From assembly GCF_018446385.1 (NCBI RefSeq), contig NC_055996.1:128264532-128328531 (forward strand): DNA of 64,000 nt, in the 5' to 3' direction. Source of the stretch: Zingiber officinale. Lineage: Eukaryota > Streptophyta > Magnoliopsida > Zingiberales > Zingiberaceae. Positions 24,385 to 36,269 of this stretch are shown here, piece after piece (within the stretch, counting starts at the first letter, position 1; each line of letters starts with the position of its first letter). Both the position numbers and the translations under genes were made by a program. The notes below the pieces were generated by a model. That model saw only the letters and a list, made by a program, of their open reading frames with translations. It was not told the origin of the DNA and made no database searches.

Positions 24385-25205
24385 GTGTTTGATTCTCAAA
24401 TATCAGAGATACACAAAAACTCGATTATGGAATCGAAAAATATCTCGTTCTTTGGACATGTGTTTTCATATAAGACTCAAGAGGAAATTAGCTCCTCAAA
24501 ACGGATATATGAAACACAAAGAAAAGAAGAAGTTGATGAACCTGTTGAGATTGAGCTTAGACGAAGCAAAAGAGCTCAGGTGAAAAAATCCTTCTGAATG
24601 GATTTTATCACTTTCATGTTAGAAAGTGATCCCCAAAGTTATTCAGAAGCAGTAAGCTATTTTGAGAGACCTCAATGGAAAGAGAATTGCATCTGAAATT
24701 GATTCTGTCTTACAAAATTACACTTGGAAACTTGTGGTTCTTTCTCCGGGAAATAAATCACTCAGTTGCAAGTGTATTTTCAAGAAGAAAAGGAAATCAG
24801 ATGACACGATTGAGAAGTACAAGGATAGATTGGTAATTAAAGATTACCGACAACAAGAAGGCTTTTATTACTTTGATACGTATTCTTCGGTATAAAGAAT
24901 AACCTCTATCAAAGTATTGTTGGCTATTGTCGCTCTATGGAATTTGGAAATACATCAAATGGATGTAAATACTATTTTTCTAAATAGAGATTTAAAAGAG
25001 GAAATCTATATAAAACAACCTGAAGGGTTTTCTACGCCAGGGTAGAAAAATAAGGTTTGTAGATTAGTTAAGTCATTATACGACTTAAAACAAGCTCTGA
25101 AACAATGACATGAAAAGTTTGATAATGTCATGAAAGAAAGTGTATTTCAGATCAATGAATGTGATAAATACGTCTACATGAAAACAACAGGAAATGACAT
25201 GATAA
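24385..25205 (+). mobile_element. Copia reverse transcriptase fragment
   Basis: Broken + frames give the N-terminal part of a Copia RT: SDPQSYSEA, then WKLVVLSPGNKSLSCKCIFK, YKDRLVIKDYRQQEG, LEIHQMDVNTIFLNRDLKEE and IYIKQPEGF, VCRLVKSLYDLKQA. The text stops before the catalytic YVDD motif. In-frame stops (for example after YSSV at 24893) make it non-coding. It is a different, less decayed copy from the one at the left edge of the window. Confidence 0.8.
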
Positions 25206-25311
25206 ATCAGTGATCATATGAAGGATAAACATTCTGACTTTTAATGATCACAGTGGAATAATAAAAAGATACTCTCAAGAGATCATATATGTGAGAAAGA
25301 AGTGAGGGAGT

Positions 25312-25561
25312 GCTTGATTGGAGGGAATGGAAGTGATGAATGGGAATGAGATTGAAAGTTAGTGTTTGGTTTGGGGTATTAATGGTGGGTCCCATGGATT
25401 CAAACCCCCAAATATGGGATTAGGCCATTACCAAGTAAAATGGGGGGTGGAAGGGGATGGGAATGGTGGGTCCCACGGATTCAAAACTCCCCATTCCCAT
25501 TCTTTACTTCAATGAATCTCATTCCTATTCCCATTCCCTTCCACAAACCAAGCGCCCCTGA
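25312..25561. mobile_element. MITE with gggaatgg-rich terminal repeats
   Basis: Left end agtgcttgattggagggaatgg pairs imperfectly with the complement of the right end (ccttccacaaaccaagcgcccc). Internal duplication of gtgggtcccatggattcaaa. It shares the gggaatg(a/g) / cattccc vocabulary with the elements at 46901-48161 and 54750-55003. No target duplication was found. Confidence 0.55.
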
Positions 25562-26157
25562 GATTGCTTCAAAAAACATTGGAGGTACAATTCTTAGTGT
25601 TTCTCACAGAACCAAGCGTATTCATGGCCAAGAACAAACACACTTATGAGACCTGAGCTATATCAGGGAGAGATCTAGTCATGCTTACACAAACGATAGA
25701 ACAGTTCAAAGACATCACGTCGATTAACCAATAAGCAAATAGATTTTTATAAGAGAAGGTTCAAAGGGTAACATCTACCTGTCATATACACGACTCAATT
25801 GTCGAAAGTTATCGCATACTTTATTTCCATTTATATGGAAAATTGTTGAAAAAACTATGAATAGCAATATGACTTATGAGTTATTAGTCCATATTAATTG
25901 AGTGATATTACGATCGATCTATTATATAGAGGAGGTATGAATTCAGGGCTTGAATTATACTAATCTAAAATATTCTTGTGCGAACACCACTGCATACAAA
26001 GGACTGCGGCCGTGATATGGTCTATCCACGTGAATCAGTCAGCTCACCGCAATGCTCTTTCCTGCTCAAAAGCAAATGGCACGGTAGTGGACGCTACATG
26101 CCTAGCATACAATGCAATGCACGCTCATGTGCCACCTGGTTTGCATGCACAAAGTCT
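25562..26157. other. Unclassified intergenic DNA
   Basis: No gene seen. Two overlapping open frames near 25976-26187 are short and unlike any family I know. Probably retroelement debris belonging with the Copia RT fragment on its left. Confidence 0.35.
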
Positions 26158-26350
26158 CCTCGGGACGGTCTAGTGATTAGCGCATGATGTGTTGTCATCA
26201 TGAGGTCTGAGTTCAAATCTCGGCAAAGTCGAGGTAAAGTCTCCCTTATGTGTTAGTCATTATTCCAAAGGTTAGTAGTCGCTCGTTATTTATCTCATTC
26301 GTGTTAGTCCTGGGACGGGTTGGCGGAGGCGCTGGGGACAAATGTATTTA
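26158..26350 (+). mobile_element. tRNA-derived SINE-like element
   Basis: Head contains tctagtgattagcgcatg (A-box-like) and, about 35 bp on, gaggtctgagttcaaatctc (B-box, consensus GTTCAAATC), followed by a GC-richer body (cgggttggcggaggcgctgg). No clear poly-A or target duplication was found. Confidence 0.55.
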
Positions 26351-27280
26351 CCTTTTGCCACCCTGATTTGCACGCACAAATCCATGTGTTTTGGTTGCAA
26401 TGACTTGCATGCCCCGTATCATATGGCTTGCATGCAAATGCCACCAAGCTTGCCATGGATGTTTCTATATAAGGAAATGATGTAGAGGCAAAGAGGTATG
26501 AGCTATTCTTCATGAGAAGAAGGAAGAAAAGAAAGATTCCCTCGTTACTTCCTTCTTTTGTTATGCCGTGCAACTTTTCACTCAGTAGATATATGTGATA
26601 GTGTTTAGGTATAGGCTCAATTTATCATATTAATCCGTGCTAGGTTGTGTCCATGGTCTTACCATTTTATCCTGGAAAATAAACGTCCAAATATGTTCTC
26701 TTAGAATCATCAGAGGAGACGAATTTATTTTAAGGAGACTGTCTCGTTGTAGGACTTGGCGTCTTTATTCCTCGGTGACGCTCTTCATGCAATTCGAACT
26801 CAGGCTTCGGATATATTCAGAGTCCATCTCGAGCTATCGACATCAGCTTCATTCGGCACTTGGAACATTTGCCGAATCGACAACTAAGCAAACCAACGTC
26901 TTGACAAATTCCTCTCCGACTCAAACTTGGACAACTCTAGACGACATTGACGATCGGCCTACTCCACTACGCTGACAGTTTGCGATTATTAACTCAAGCT
27001 ATCTTGACAGATAAATAATTACTATCCCTCTGATAAATTGTGAACAGAGATCCAACAGTTATGAGTGTATATGATTTTTTTTTTGAGATCGAAAACATTA
27101 TTGAGGATGGCAGCTTTACATGAACCATCAATCTACATACTGATAGAAATTTTCCCAGACTAGTCGCTTTTGATTTGTAGGCACTAAACAAAGATTGATA
27201 TGTTTTTATCTAAGCCATGTTTCAGGTCTCTGTTGTTAGATTAAACAGCATTTCAATTCACACGGACTTCTAATGTTTCA
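26351..27280. other. Unclassified DNA in the last intron of the PNC-like pseudogene
   Basis: A TATA-like ctatataagg at about 26467 precedes a purine-rich stretch, as in an LTR. The 112-codon frame at 26637-26975 has no recognised domain and I do not call it. A poly-T tract lies at 27070-27081. Nothing else could be supported. Confidence 0.35.
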
Positions 27281-27699
27281 GGTCTATGTTTGACTTGACG
27301 AATTGTGCAGTATACAATCTTTGATCAGTTAAAACCAAGACTTCGGAGGAGAACGAGCAGTGGTGCTTTGCCTGCAACAGCTGAATCATCTCCTGCTTCT
27401 CTTTCTGCCATCTCAGCTTGTCTACTCGGTGCAATCTCCAAGAGTGTGGCAACTGTTTTGATCTACCCAGCTATCAGGTAGATTTCACAAATCCTCACAA
27501 AGTTGCATTATCAGACAAACATTCGGTAGCAAACTTATCGACCTGACACTTGCATCTGCCTTATGTCGAATGCCGACAGACGTCAAGAAAACATTACCTG
27601 GCACTTTGTGCATTTTTTCAAGGTATTTTTTGTCTAGAAAAACAAAATTCTGCCGATATGGATGTATTCTTTAGAATATTTTATTTTTCTTATTATAAT

Positions 27700-27935
27700 T
27701 TAATTGCATTTTAATTTTATTAATTATATAGTAAAATTAAAATTTAAAAATCCTTTCTTATACAAAATATGGTGATGTAAATAGTGTAACACTAAATATG
27801 ATGTTATACTATTTACCATATTATATTTGATGTGAAATTTTATGTATGAATTAGAGTATTTTGGTGTTAATTTTACATTAAATTTGATGTTTGATGATGG
27901 ATTGAAGATGCCTAAGGAGAAGAGATGCTGATTGA
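27700..27935. repeat. Degenerate MITE related to the foldback at 62.7-63.9 kb
   Basis: Contains ggtgatgtaaatagtgtaac, accatattatatttgatg, ttggtgttaattttacatta and gatggattgaagatgc. These are diverged versions of the accaaat/atttggtg vocabulary and the ggagatggt-type end seen in the foldback element near 63 kb. A single, decayed copy. Confidence 0.5.
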
Positions 27936-28554
27936 TAATATACAATTGGGCCATGCATGCGAATTTGACATTGTCCCTGCAATCATAAATGTTTTTCAAA
28001 ATTTTCAAACCGTGCCTTTTATATGAGGATTAAGTAATCCGTGATACATTCTATACACATTGATATATCTTATTATTATTTTATTAAAAAAAATTTCCCT
28101 TTACTAATTAATTTTTAGTGAAGCCTAAAATGAATTTACGTTAATATCCTTTTTTCTATCCACACTAAAAATAATTTCAAAATTTATTAGTAATTTCACA
28201 AATGAAATAATCAATGATCTAGAATCCGAGACTTATAACACTACAAAAATACCCGTAATTAACGACGGGAGTAGCGACGGAATTTATATTCCGTCGGTAA
28301 TTACCGACTGATATAAATAATCAGTCGGCAATTACCGACGGAATTTAATTCAGTCGGGAATATGAACGATAGGCAACGGATCTGGAAGTTCCGGGTTAGC
28401 GGTCTTCGTAAATTATCGACTGAATTATATTTTCGTCGGTGAGTTTTCGCCCGCACCCGCTAATTTTAAACCCGTTAAAATTTTATACCGATAAGCTTTA
28501 CTTCTTACCGACGGAATTATAATTCCGTCGGTATTTCAGTATTAGGGCACCAAA

Positions 28555-29485
28555 TTGGCTACTTTCCTCTTCGCGCGATCTGCTTCCTCCTCCTCTCTCG
28601 GCGATTTCCGTCCACGATCGGCAATTTCCCAGCGCGTCCTCTCCTCCCGTTCACCGGCATCTGCAACCAGCAGTCAGGTATGCTCCGTGCCCCTCTCTCT
28701 CTTCGTTTTCACACAGCCGGCGGCCGCCGCGGCCTGCTCGTGCCGAGCGGGGCGCAGCGGCCGGCTCGGGGCCAGCGTGGCCTGATCGCGGGAAGCATCA
28801 AGGTGGCCGGCGCGGCCAGTTGGCCGCCGCGGCTTGCTCGCGGCCTGCTGGCCGGCGCGGCCTGATTGCGGCCAACTAGCCGCCGCGGCTTGCTCGCGGC
28901 CAGCTGTCCGCCGCGGCTTGCTTGCGGCCAGCGCGGGCAGCTCGCGGCCAGCGGGCAGCTCGCGGCAGGCCACCCACCGCAGGCTGGTCCTCGCGGCAGC
29001 CCAGCTTCCCTTGTTTGCGGCATCCCAGCAGTCGCAGGCACCTGCTCGCTGCCTAATCGCGGCCAGCCAAGTGAAGTTGATAAAGTTAGTGTTAACTGTT
29101 AAGCACTTTGTTCATTCTCCTCCATATCTAAATTATCCTGCTATTGAACAAACCAAGTGAAATTGATGCAAACTTGATATGTACACAAAAGCTTGTATTC
29201 TCTTTTAATGTTATAATTAGAAAAAGCTTGTATCCTCGCGGCAGCCAGTTGCGGCAGCCCAGCTTCCCTTGTTTGTGGCATCCCAGCGGTCGCAGGCACC
29301 TGCTCGCTGCCTAATCGCGGCCAGCCAAGTGAAGTTGATAAAGTTAGTGTTAACTGTTAAGCACTTTGTTCATTCTCCTCCATATCTAAATTATCCTGCT
29401 ATTGAACAAACCAAGTGAAATTGATGCAAACTTGATATGTACACAAAAGCTTGTATTCTCTTTTAATGTTATAATTAGAAAAAGT
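28555..29485 (+). repeat. GC-rich leader and 258-bp tandem duplication in the CACTA element
   Basis: From 28700 to 29050 the sequence is an island of gccgcgg/cggccagc repeats, far above the local GC level. A segment from about 28990 to 29226 (starting near agcttcccttgtttg, ending gttataattagaaaaag) is repeated at about 29248-29484, offset 258 bp, almost unchanged. Open frames of up to 110 codons in both strands here follow the GC repeats. The region is the likely 5' untranslated leader of the transposase gene. Confidence 0.7.
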
Positions 29486-29927
29486 TGTCTTGTAGCAAAT
29501 CTTCAGCTGCACTACGATATATCATTTAATTTGATTCTGCTTATGTAATGGATCACTGGATCATTAGCTCTCTTCCTTGGTTCTAGTGTTTTATTGTAAC
29601 CTGCCCTTATTTCTTTCTTTAGTTGTATAAAGTTCTAATGCTTGGAAAGAAATTGTTGCTTAAACTTTCACTTTGAATTCGGATATATGATATGTTAGTT
29701 GTTCAACAACAATAAGAAGTCCCTTCGTATTGGTTTTGAACGAAACGGGCATTACGTTATAGTTTGCATTTCGGAGATATATTAGTTTCATTTATTTGCT
29801 TTAGTGTAGAGGAGATTTATTGTAATATGATACGATGATTGTGAGATGAAATTGTGAGCATTTAAAATTATTTCAAGTGATATAAGTTTAATAATATTTC
29901 AAATTATATTCTCTTTAGGTTATAACA

Positions 29928-32900
29928 ATGTATATGAACAAAGCTTGGATGTACAATCGATTAGATAATGGTTTTATTAGAGAGGATTTTATTGCTGAAG
30001 TTGACCAGTTTGTGACCTTTGCTAAAAGTCATCCAGAATGTATGAATGGTGCTGAGTTACGGTGCCCCTGCAATCATAAAAAATGTCAAAATAGAGCATT
30101 TCGTGATGAGGATACTGTAAAAATGCACATATGTAGAAATGGTTTTGTGCCAAATTACTACAATTGGTACTGTCACGAAGAGGCTTATTTATATGAACCA
30201 ATTAGGCCTTCTGCTGGTTCATCTTCTGGGACTACTGTTACCGCTCCTGAAACATCAAATAATATTGATATTTCAATGCAATCAATGGTTCAAGATGCGA
30301 TGAATGCAGTTGATTATTCAAATATAGATGAAATACCAACCCCTGAATATCAGCAACTATATGAAATGTTACAGGCTAGTGAAAGAGAAGTATGGGAAGG
30401 TATTCCTTCTGGTCATTCTCAACTATCAGCTACTGCAAGGTTATTGAATATGAAAGCAGAACATCATTTCTCAGAAAGGTGTTACGATGATATTTGTCAA
30501 TTGATGTCAGAGTTGCTCCCTGCTGATAACATAATGACTGATAGCTTCTATGATACAAAGAAATTGATCAGAGGTTTAGGTTTGCCTGTACAGAAGATTG
30601 ATTGTTGTATAAACAACTGCATGATATTTTGGAATGAAGATAGTGATTTGAATGAATGTAAAATATGTACTCACCCGCGTTTTAAGCATCGTACTTGCAT
30701 ACTTGGAAAGTGATGTATTATTTTCCATTAACTGCTAGACTGCAACGCTTGTATGCATCTGCAGCTACAGCTGGCCACATGTTGTGGCATCATGAGCATG
30801 AGCATTAGCACGATGGATGTATAATGTGTCATCCCTGTAATTCTCCTGCATGGAAACATCTTGATACTGTGTTTCCCTCTTTTGCAATGGAACCACGTAA
30901 TGTGAGATTGAGACTTTCTGCAGATGGATTTCAACCATTTGGCCAGTCGGGACAACAATATTCATCTTGGCCAGTTATATTAACACCGTACAACTTACCG
31001 CCATAGATGTGCATGAAAGATGAATTTATGTTCCTTACCGTGCTTATTCCGGGTCCAGCTAATCCAAAAGATAAGATAGATGTTTTCATGCAACCTCTAA
31101 TTGCTGAGCTGAATGAATTATGGAATGTAGGGTCGGTGACTTATGATATTGCAAGTAAAACTAATTTTACATCGCATGCTGCCTTATTATGGACGATCAG
31201 TGATTTTCCAGCATACTCAATATTGTCGGGATGGAGCACGGCGGGTAAATTAGCATGCCCACATTGCATGACAGAGTCCGATGCATTTTCATTACCTTAC
31301 AGTGGGAAGGTATCTTGGTTTGATAATCATCGTAAATTTCTACCACTGGATCACCCTTTTAGGCGAAATAAGAAAAATTTTCTAAAGAATGTTGTAGTCA
31401 GAAAACCTCCTCCAGCAGTCCATGCTTCAGGTGAAAAAATCATTGAACAAATAGATAGTTATGGATTTCTCCCAGTATCTCAGCCTAATTCTGATGAGAT
31501 AAATAAATATCTTGTTAGGATGTGCAAGTGTGGTTGGAAAAAAAGGAGCATATTCTGGGAGTTGCCTTATTGGAAGTATCTACTCATTCGACACAATATA
31601 GATGTGATGCATGTTGAGAAAAATTTCTTTGATAATATCTTCAACACTGTGATGAATGTACCTGGAAGAACTAAGGACACTACAAAATCACGTGAAGAAT
31701 TAAAAGAACTAGTCAACAGACCAGAATTGCATCAGAATGAAACAACCAATAAGTTTCCCAAAGCGTGTTATACATTGGACAAAGATAGTAAACAAGCTTT
31801 ATGTAGTTGGTTAAAAGAAATTAAATTTCCAGATGGATATGCTTCGAATATGGCTCGATGTGTTGATATGAACAAGTTAAAAATGTTTGGAATGAAGAGT
31901 CATGACTGCCACGTGTTCATGCAAAGACTTATTCCAATAGCTTTTCATGATTTACTTCCCAATAATGTTTGGCAAGCACTTACGGAGTTAAGTCTGTTTT
32001 TCAGAGATTTGACAGCGAGGTGTATTATGATGACCGATATGCTTCGGCTAGAAACAGAAATTCCTCTCATACTTTGTAAGCTGGAGCGCATATTCCCACC
32101 TAGTTTTTTTGATTCAATGGAACATCTGCCAGTACATTTACCATATGAGGCATACATAGCAGGTCCTGTTTAATACAGATGGATGTATCCATTTGAACGG
32201 TTTTTGAGAAAATTAAAGAATAATGTCCGTAATAAAGCAAAAGTTGAAGGGTCAATAAGTAATGCTTATCTGGTTGAGGAAGCATCTTCCTTCTGCTCCT
32301 ATTATTTTGCTGATCATGTTAAAACCAGAAGGAACAAATGTCCTAGAAATTCCGATGATACTCGAAATATTGACCCATCGATGCTTTCTATTTTCAAATT
32401 TGCTGGTAAACCAATGGGTGCATCTGTTTCTAGATGGTTAACTCAACAAGAATATCATGCTGCAAGAACATACATACTCTTAAATTGTGATGAAGTCAAA
32501 CCATACATCAAGTAAGTTAACTTACCCACTCAAACTTTAATCTTGCTGTATTTATTTTCTTAATATCCGAAATGCCTCAAATTAACCATTGTTGTTCACA
32601 GCTTGTATGAACAACAATTATATCTACAAAATCCATCAATGAGTGCAAGTCAAGTTGCTAACAAGTTAGAGACTGAATTTGCATTATGGTTTCAAATTTA
32701 TGTAAGTTAGAGAAATTTTCATAATTCTTCATAAAATTAAGATCGATCCTAGCTAATTTGTATCATACATCTTTTGATAGGTGAAAGACAACAGAATATC
32801 AAATGTGCAAGATGATAGAATATTGAATTTTGCATCAGGACCCCTTCGCCAAATAATGGTCTACTCTGGTTACTATGTTAATGGTCTAAAATTCTACGTG

Positions 32901-33494
32901 ACACAACGAGATTCACGGAGATTAACTTATAATTCTGGTGTTTGTGTAAAGGGATCTATCGACACAAATAACACTGAGTTTGATTACTATGGTAGACTTG
33001 AGGAAATTATAGAGATTGAATATCCAGCATTACCTATAAAAAAGTGTGTGTTATTCAAATGTTCATGGTATGATCCGACCCCAAGAATAGGTACAAGAAT
33101 ACATCCAAATTATAATTTAGTTGAGGTTAATGCAAATAGAAGGTTCAATAAGTTTGAACCTTTCATTTTTGCAATACAAGCGGGTCAAGTTTTTTATCTT
33201 GAATATCCTACGAAGAGAAGAAGAGCTAGTGAATGGTTGTCTGTTTGTCGAATGAAGCCTCGTTTGATCATAGAAATGTCGAACACCATTACTGCTCAAA
33301 ACCATGATGCATTTCAGAATGATGAAGTAGAGAGACATTCAGTTGATTCACAACTCTCTTCTACATCACAATTACTTGTAGATGTTAATGCCAGTGACGA
33401 GGAGCTAGATGATGTAGAGACATCTAGCAGTGAGGTTTTTGCTCACATAACAGAGTCTAGCGACGACGACTTACAAACTGTTGATGTTGAGTAG
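29928..33494 (+). pseudogene. TNP2-type CACTA transposase, inactivated
   Basis: N-terminal transposase-associated domain (WMYNRLDNGF, then a Cys/His cluster CPCNHKKCQN), followed by the Transposase_21 core (FAMEPRNVRLRLSADGFQPF, WPVILTPYNLPP, LIPGPANPKDKIDVF, GKLACPHCM, HNIDVMHVEKNFFDN), DUF4218 (YRWMYPFERFLRKLKN) and DUF4216 (EYPALPIKKCVLFKCSWYDP). Lesions: a frame change near 30705; a stop at about 30806; a TAG at 31004-31006 where the family has Trp; a TAA at 32171-32173 where the family has Gln before YRWMYPFER. Late introns still have good sites: donors at 32512 and 32702, acceptors before 32602 and 32781. With four lesions this copy cannot make a full transposase, though most of the protein text is clean, so decay is recent. 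Confidence 0.9.
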
Positions 33495-33625
33495 AACTAT
33501 TTCCAGAGACTGACATTGATTAAATTTTAGCATTATTGATCTTTAAGTAAGTTATGATTCAATCCTGTTTTATTGTCTGATTACCATGTTTGTTCACTTT
33601 ATTGTATGCTATTTTGTAGATACTC

Positions 33626-34988
33626 ATGGCAGATCATCCAGCACCACCACTTCGTGGATCTACAGTTCTTAGGGTTGTTGGAGAGACGTAAGTATTTTTT
33701 ATTTATTATTAATTCATTTTCTTTTTTTAAACATATAGCTTATGTTTTAAAATTGTTTATATGCAGATTTACTCCTGACGGCCATCGAGTATCCACATAT
33801 ATTACAAAAAAATTTAAAGAAAGAGTCTGCATTGCTGGTACTACATGGAGACATGTAGATAATGCGACTAAAGATTTTTATTTTAATGAATTTCTGGTAA
33901 GTAAGTTGAATATGTACAATATATTTAATCTTTAATATACTAAATTTTTAACTTCTATTTGCAGAAAAAATATACATGGGAGGAAGGACAGGAGGGAAAA
34001 TTTGTAGGGACTTGGAATATTTACTGTGCCAAGTTATACAAGGACCTTTTATATTATATGAGAAAGGATGGCACTAGACCAGCTTATGTATCCGAGGAGA
34101 TTTGGAGTGCATGGACGGCCACTTGGTCTGCAGAAAAATGGCAGTCAAAGGCTCTAAAAGCTCGAGAAAATAGGAATACAGAGCCATGTGGTCGGATCTG
34201 CTCGCCATACATCAAGATCTCGATCTATTGTTGAGCACGCCATGGATCTGGTGAATTGAATTTAATATTTTGTAAATTATATTTTTATTTATTAACAAGC
34301 TTGTATATTTGTGAACCAACTTATTTGTGCATGCAGGAGCGTTCTTTAGAAAGACAACCCACTTGCCTGGAGGTCTTTCTTAAGACTCACAAGAGAAAGG
34401 ATGACACATACGTAGATCTTCGATCGAAGAACATTGGGGTTTGAATTTTTAACTTTATTATAATTAATCGTTATTCATTATTAAATAACTCTAGTAATTG
34501 TGTACAATATATAAATTGTATATTTTTTTCCTACACAGGAGGAAATGATAAGTAGGGTTGCTCAGGCATCTCAGCCACCAGTAGAGGGAGGGGAGTCACA
34601 GGATCTATCCACCCAGCAAATAAATAAAATTTATTATGATGTTGTGGGTGGAAGGACAAAGAACTCCTCCCTCTACGGTCTTGGCTCCCAGGCCAAGGTG
34701 GTATTTGATCGCTTGAGGACTCCTAGGGGTCGTGCTAGTTCCTCTTCTTCTTCTTCTTCTGAGGTGGAGTCATTAAGAAAAGAAAATAAAGAATTGAAGA
34801 CTCAGATGACTACCATGGATCAGAGGTGGGAGGAGAGATGGGCTGCTCAGGAGCAGACATTGTCCCAGATGCGAGCAGTCATTGCTAGATGGGACCGATC
34901 ACAGCCGCCCCAGTCACAGGATCCCCAGTCAGAGCATGGTATTGAGTCACAGGAGACTCGAGACCCATTAGACCCTGCTGATGATTAG
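33626..34988 (+). pseudogene. TNPA-like second gene of the CACTA element
   Basis: Five exons with canonical GT/AG sites: 33626-33687, 33767-33896, 33965-34250, 34337-34438 and 34539-34988. They encode MADHPAPPLRGSTVLRVVGE, then ITKKFKERVCIAGTTWRHV, a Trp-rich segment, RHTSRSRSIVEHAMDL, PTCLEVFLKTHKRKD and a Ser-rich stretch, ending in a coiled coil (SLRKENKELKTQMTTMDQRW). This is the plant Ptta/En-Spm Transposase_24 type protein that binds subterminal repeats. Exon 3 is one base too long to keep frame (286 nt), and the shift lies near 34190, so the copy is probably broken once. Exons before and after are in frame with one another. Confidence 0.75.
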
Positions 34989-36269
34989 CTTCTTCTGAGG
35001 TATTCAATCAATTACAACTAAATTTTTTTCTTAGTGCAATCATTCTAGTTGTTATTAATTCAATATTAGTGTTGTTTGATTGTGAACCGAACATATGGTT
35101 TATTTTCCCCATCATAAAATTTCTCATAAACATTTAATAACCATTTGGATTAATTGTTTATATTTTTAAATCATAGTATTTTTTCTGTCATTTGTCTTAT
35201 TCTAATGTTTATTTATTGTATTTTTAATTTTTCTTCTCATGTTCCACTAATGTGCAGTGTACAACTTAAGTTTCATTTTTAGTTAAAGCATGAGTTTAAT
35301 TTATATCACTTTCAGTTTTGCATATTGTTGTAAAGGAAGGATTTGAAAATCCCATCACCTCTGACTAAAATATCTGTGAAGTTAAATTGCTCTTATTATA
35401 ACACAACTATTAAAACTTATAGTAAGCTTATTCAATTGCTTTATGGTATATATAGTAGTTGCTAACAAAGCTATTATTACTCATTAATGATAGTACTATT
35501 GTATCAAGATACATACTTCCAAGTTTTTGCTATGTCTTGTGTATTTTCAAATTTCAAATATCAAATGCATGCTGAAAATAAATCTGACACTACCATGAGC
35601 ATGTTGCATACATCTTGCTTTCCACTAATGCTTGAATATGATTAATTGTTTCCTTATCTCTTATAAGATAGAGTAGTCATAACAATTTCATATTCTTATT
35701 AGGTTTTAGATTCTTAACAAATTTAGATATTTATCTTAAATTGTATTACATTTTGCAGGAGTTCGTATTGATACAATCACCACCGTACTATCATTGGATA
35801 TCTACAATATAATCCAGGTATTTTATTACATGCAAAATTACTTATATATTACAATTCTTGAGGTATATATTACATTTATATCGATTCAGTCTGATTATAA
35901 TCTTTTATATTTGACTTTTACAGGATTATATTTGGATATATGTGTAGGTGATGTATCATTGTAAGTTTGGATATTTTGTATTTGATGTTAACTTGTTAGT
36001 ACTTTTGGATATTTTTGATTGTTAGTATGTTTTGGATATTTGGAATTTTGGAGATATGGGCACTTGTTACTATGTTTTGTAATGTTTTTTAGACAGTTTT
36101 ATTATTTGTTTGTGAGCATATTGTATGTTGTGTTGGTTGTGTATTATATGGATTGTTATTATATATGATTTGAGTTTGTGTTACAATCGTTTGTGATGGT
36201 TTTTATTGTATAAAATTTGTATGTATGATAATTGGAAAATGCAGAGCAGACATTTCAAAACTTACTGGA
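34989..36269. other. 3' non-coding part of the CACTA element
   Basis: AT-rich, no open frame. An AG|gagttcg acceptor-like site near 35760 and a donor-like ccaggtat near 35816 may mark untranslated exons of the element. No other element seen in it. Confidence 0.4.

Larger units (their letters stand above)
13165..27473 (+). pseudogene. Broken peroxisomal adenine nucleotide carrier (PNC-like) gene
   Basis: Mitochondrial carrier family; PNC proteins exchange ATP and AMP across the peroxisomal membrane. Exon 1 (13165-13314) starts ATGGCGGATGG and encodes EATSGAVAALVSTVVL, then an in-frame TAA (13246-13248) where the carrier signature PLDTCKTKYQAE needs Tyr. Exon 2 remains (about 15201-15258, then 15743-15910) encode FDIFWEAIS, LSLY, then GTKNLQS, a frameshift, YLKRLYLRKSGAKSVGTKAN and VVGACT. 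A MITE sits inside it. A third exon (about 27290-27473) encodes YTIFDQLKPRL and AISKSVATVLIYPAIR before a GTAGAT donor. A weak trace of the next exon (KKTLPGT-like) is at 27590-27630. The segment between VVGACT and YTIFDQL and the C-terminus are not found. Mutated splice signals and about 11 kb of retroelements between exons 2 and 3 also argue against function. Confidence 0.8.

Noticed and set aside
26637-26975. 112-codon + strand frame
   Set aside because: No recognised domain and surrounded by unclassified repeats; could not be supported.
28555-29160. Several overlapping GC-rich frames on both strands in the CACTA leader
   Set aside because: Ala/Arg/Gly/Pro-rich shadows of a gccgcgg repeat, none matching transposase or host domains.
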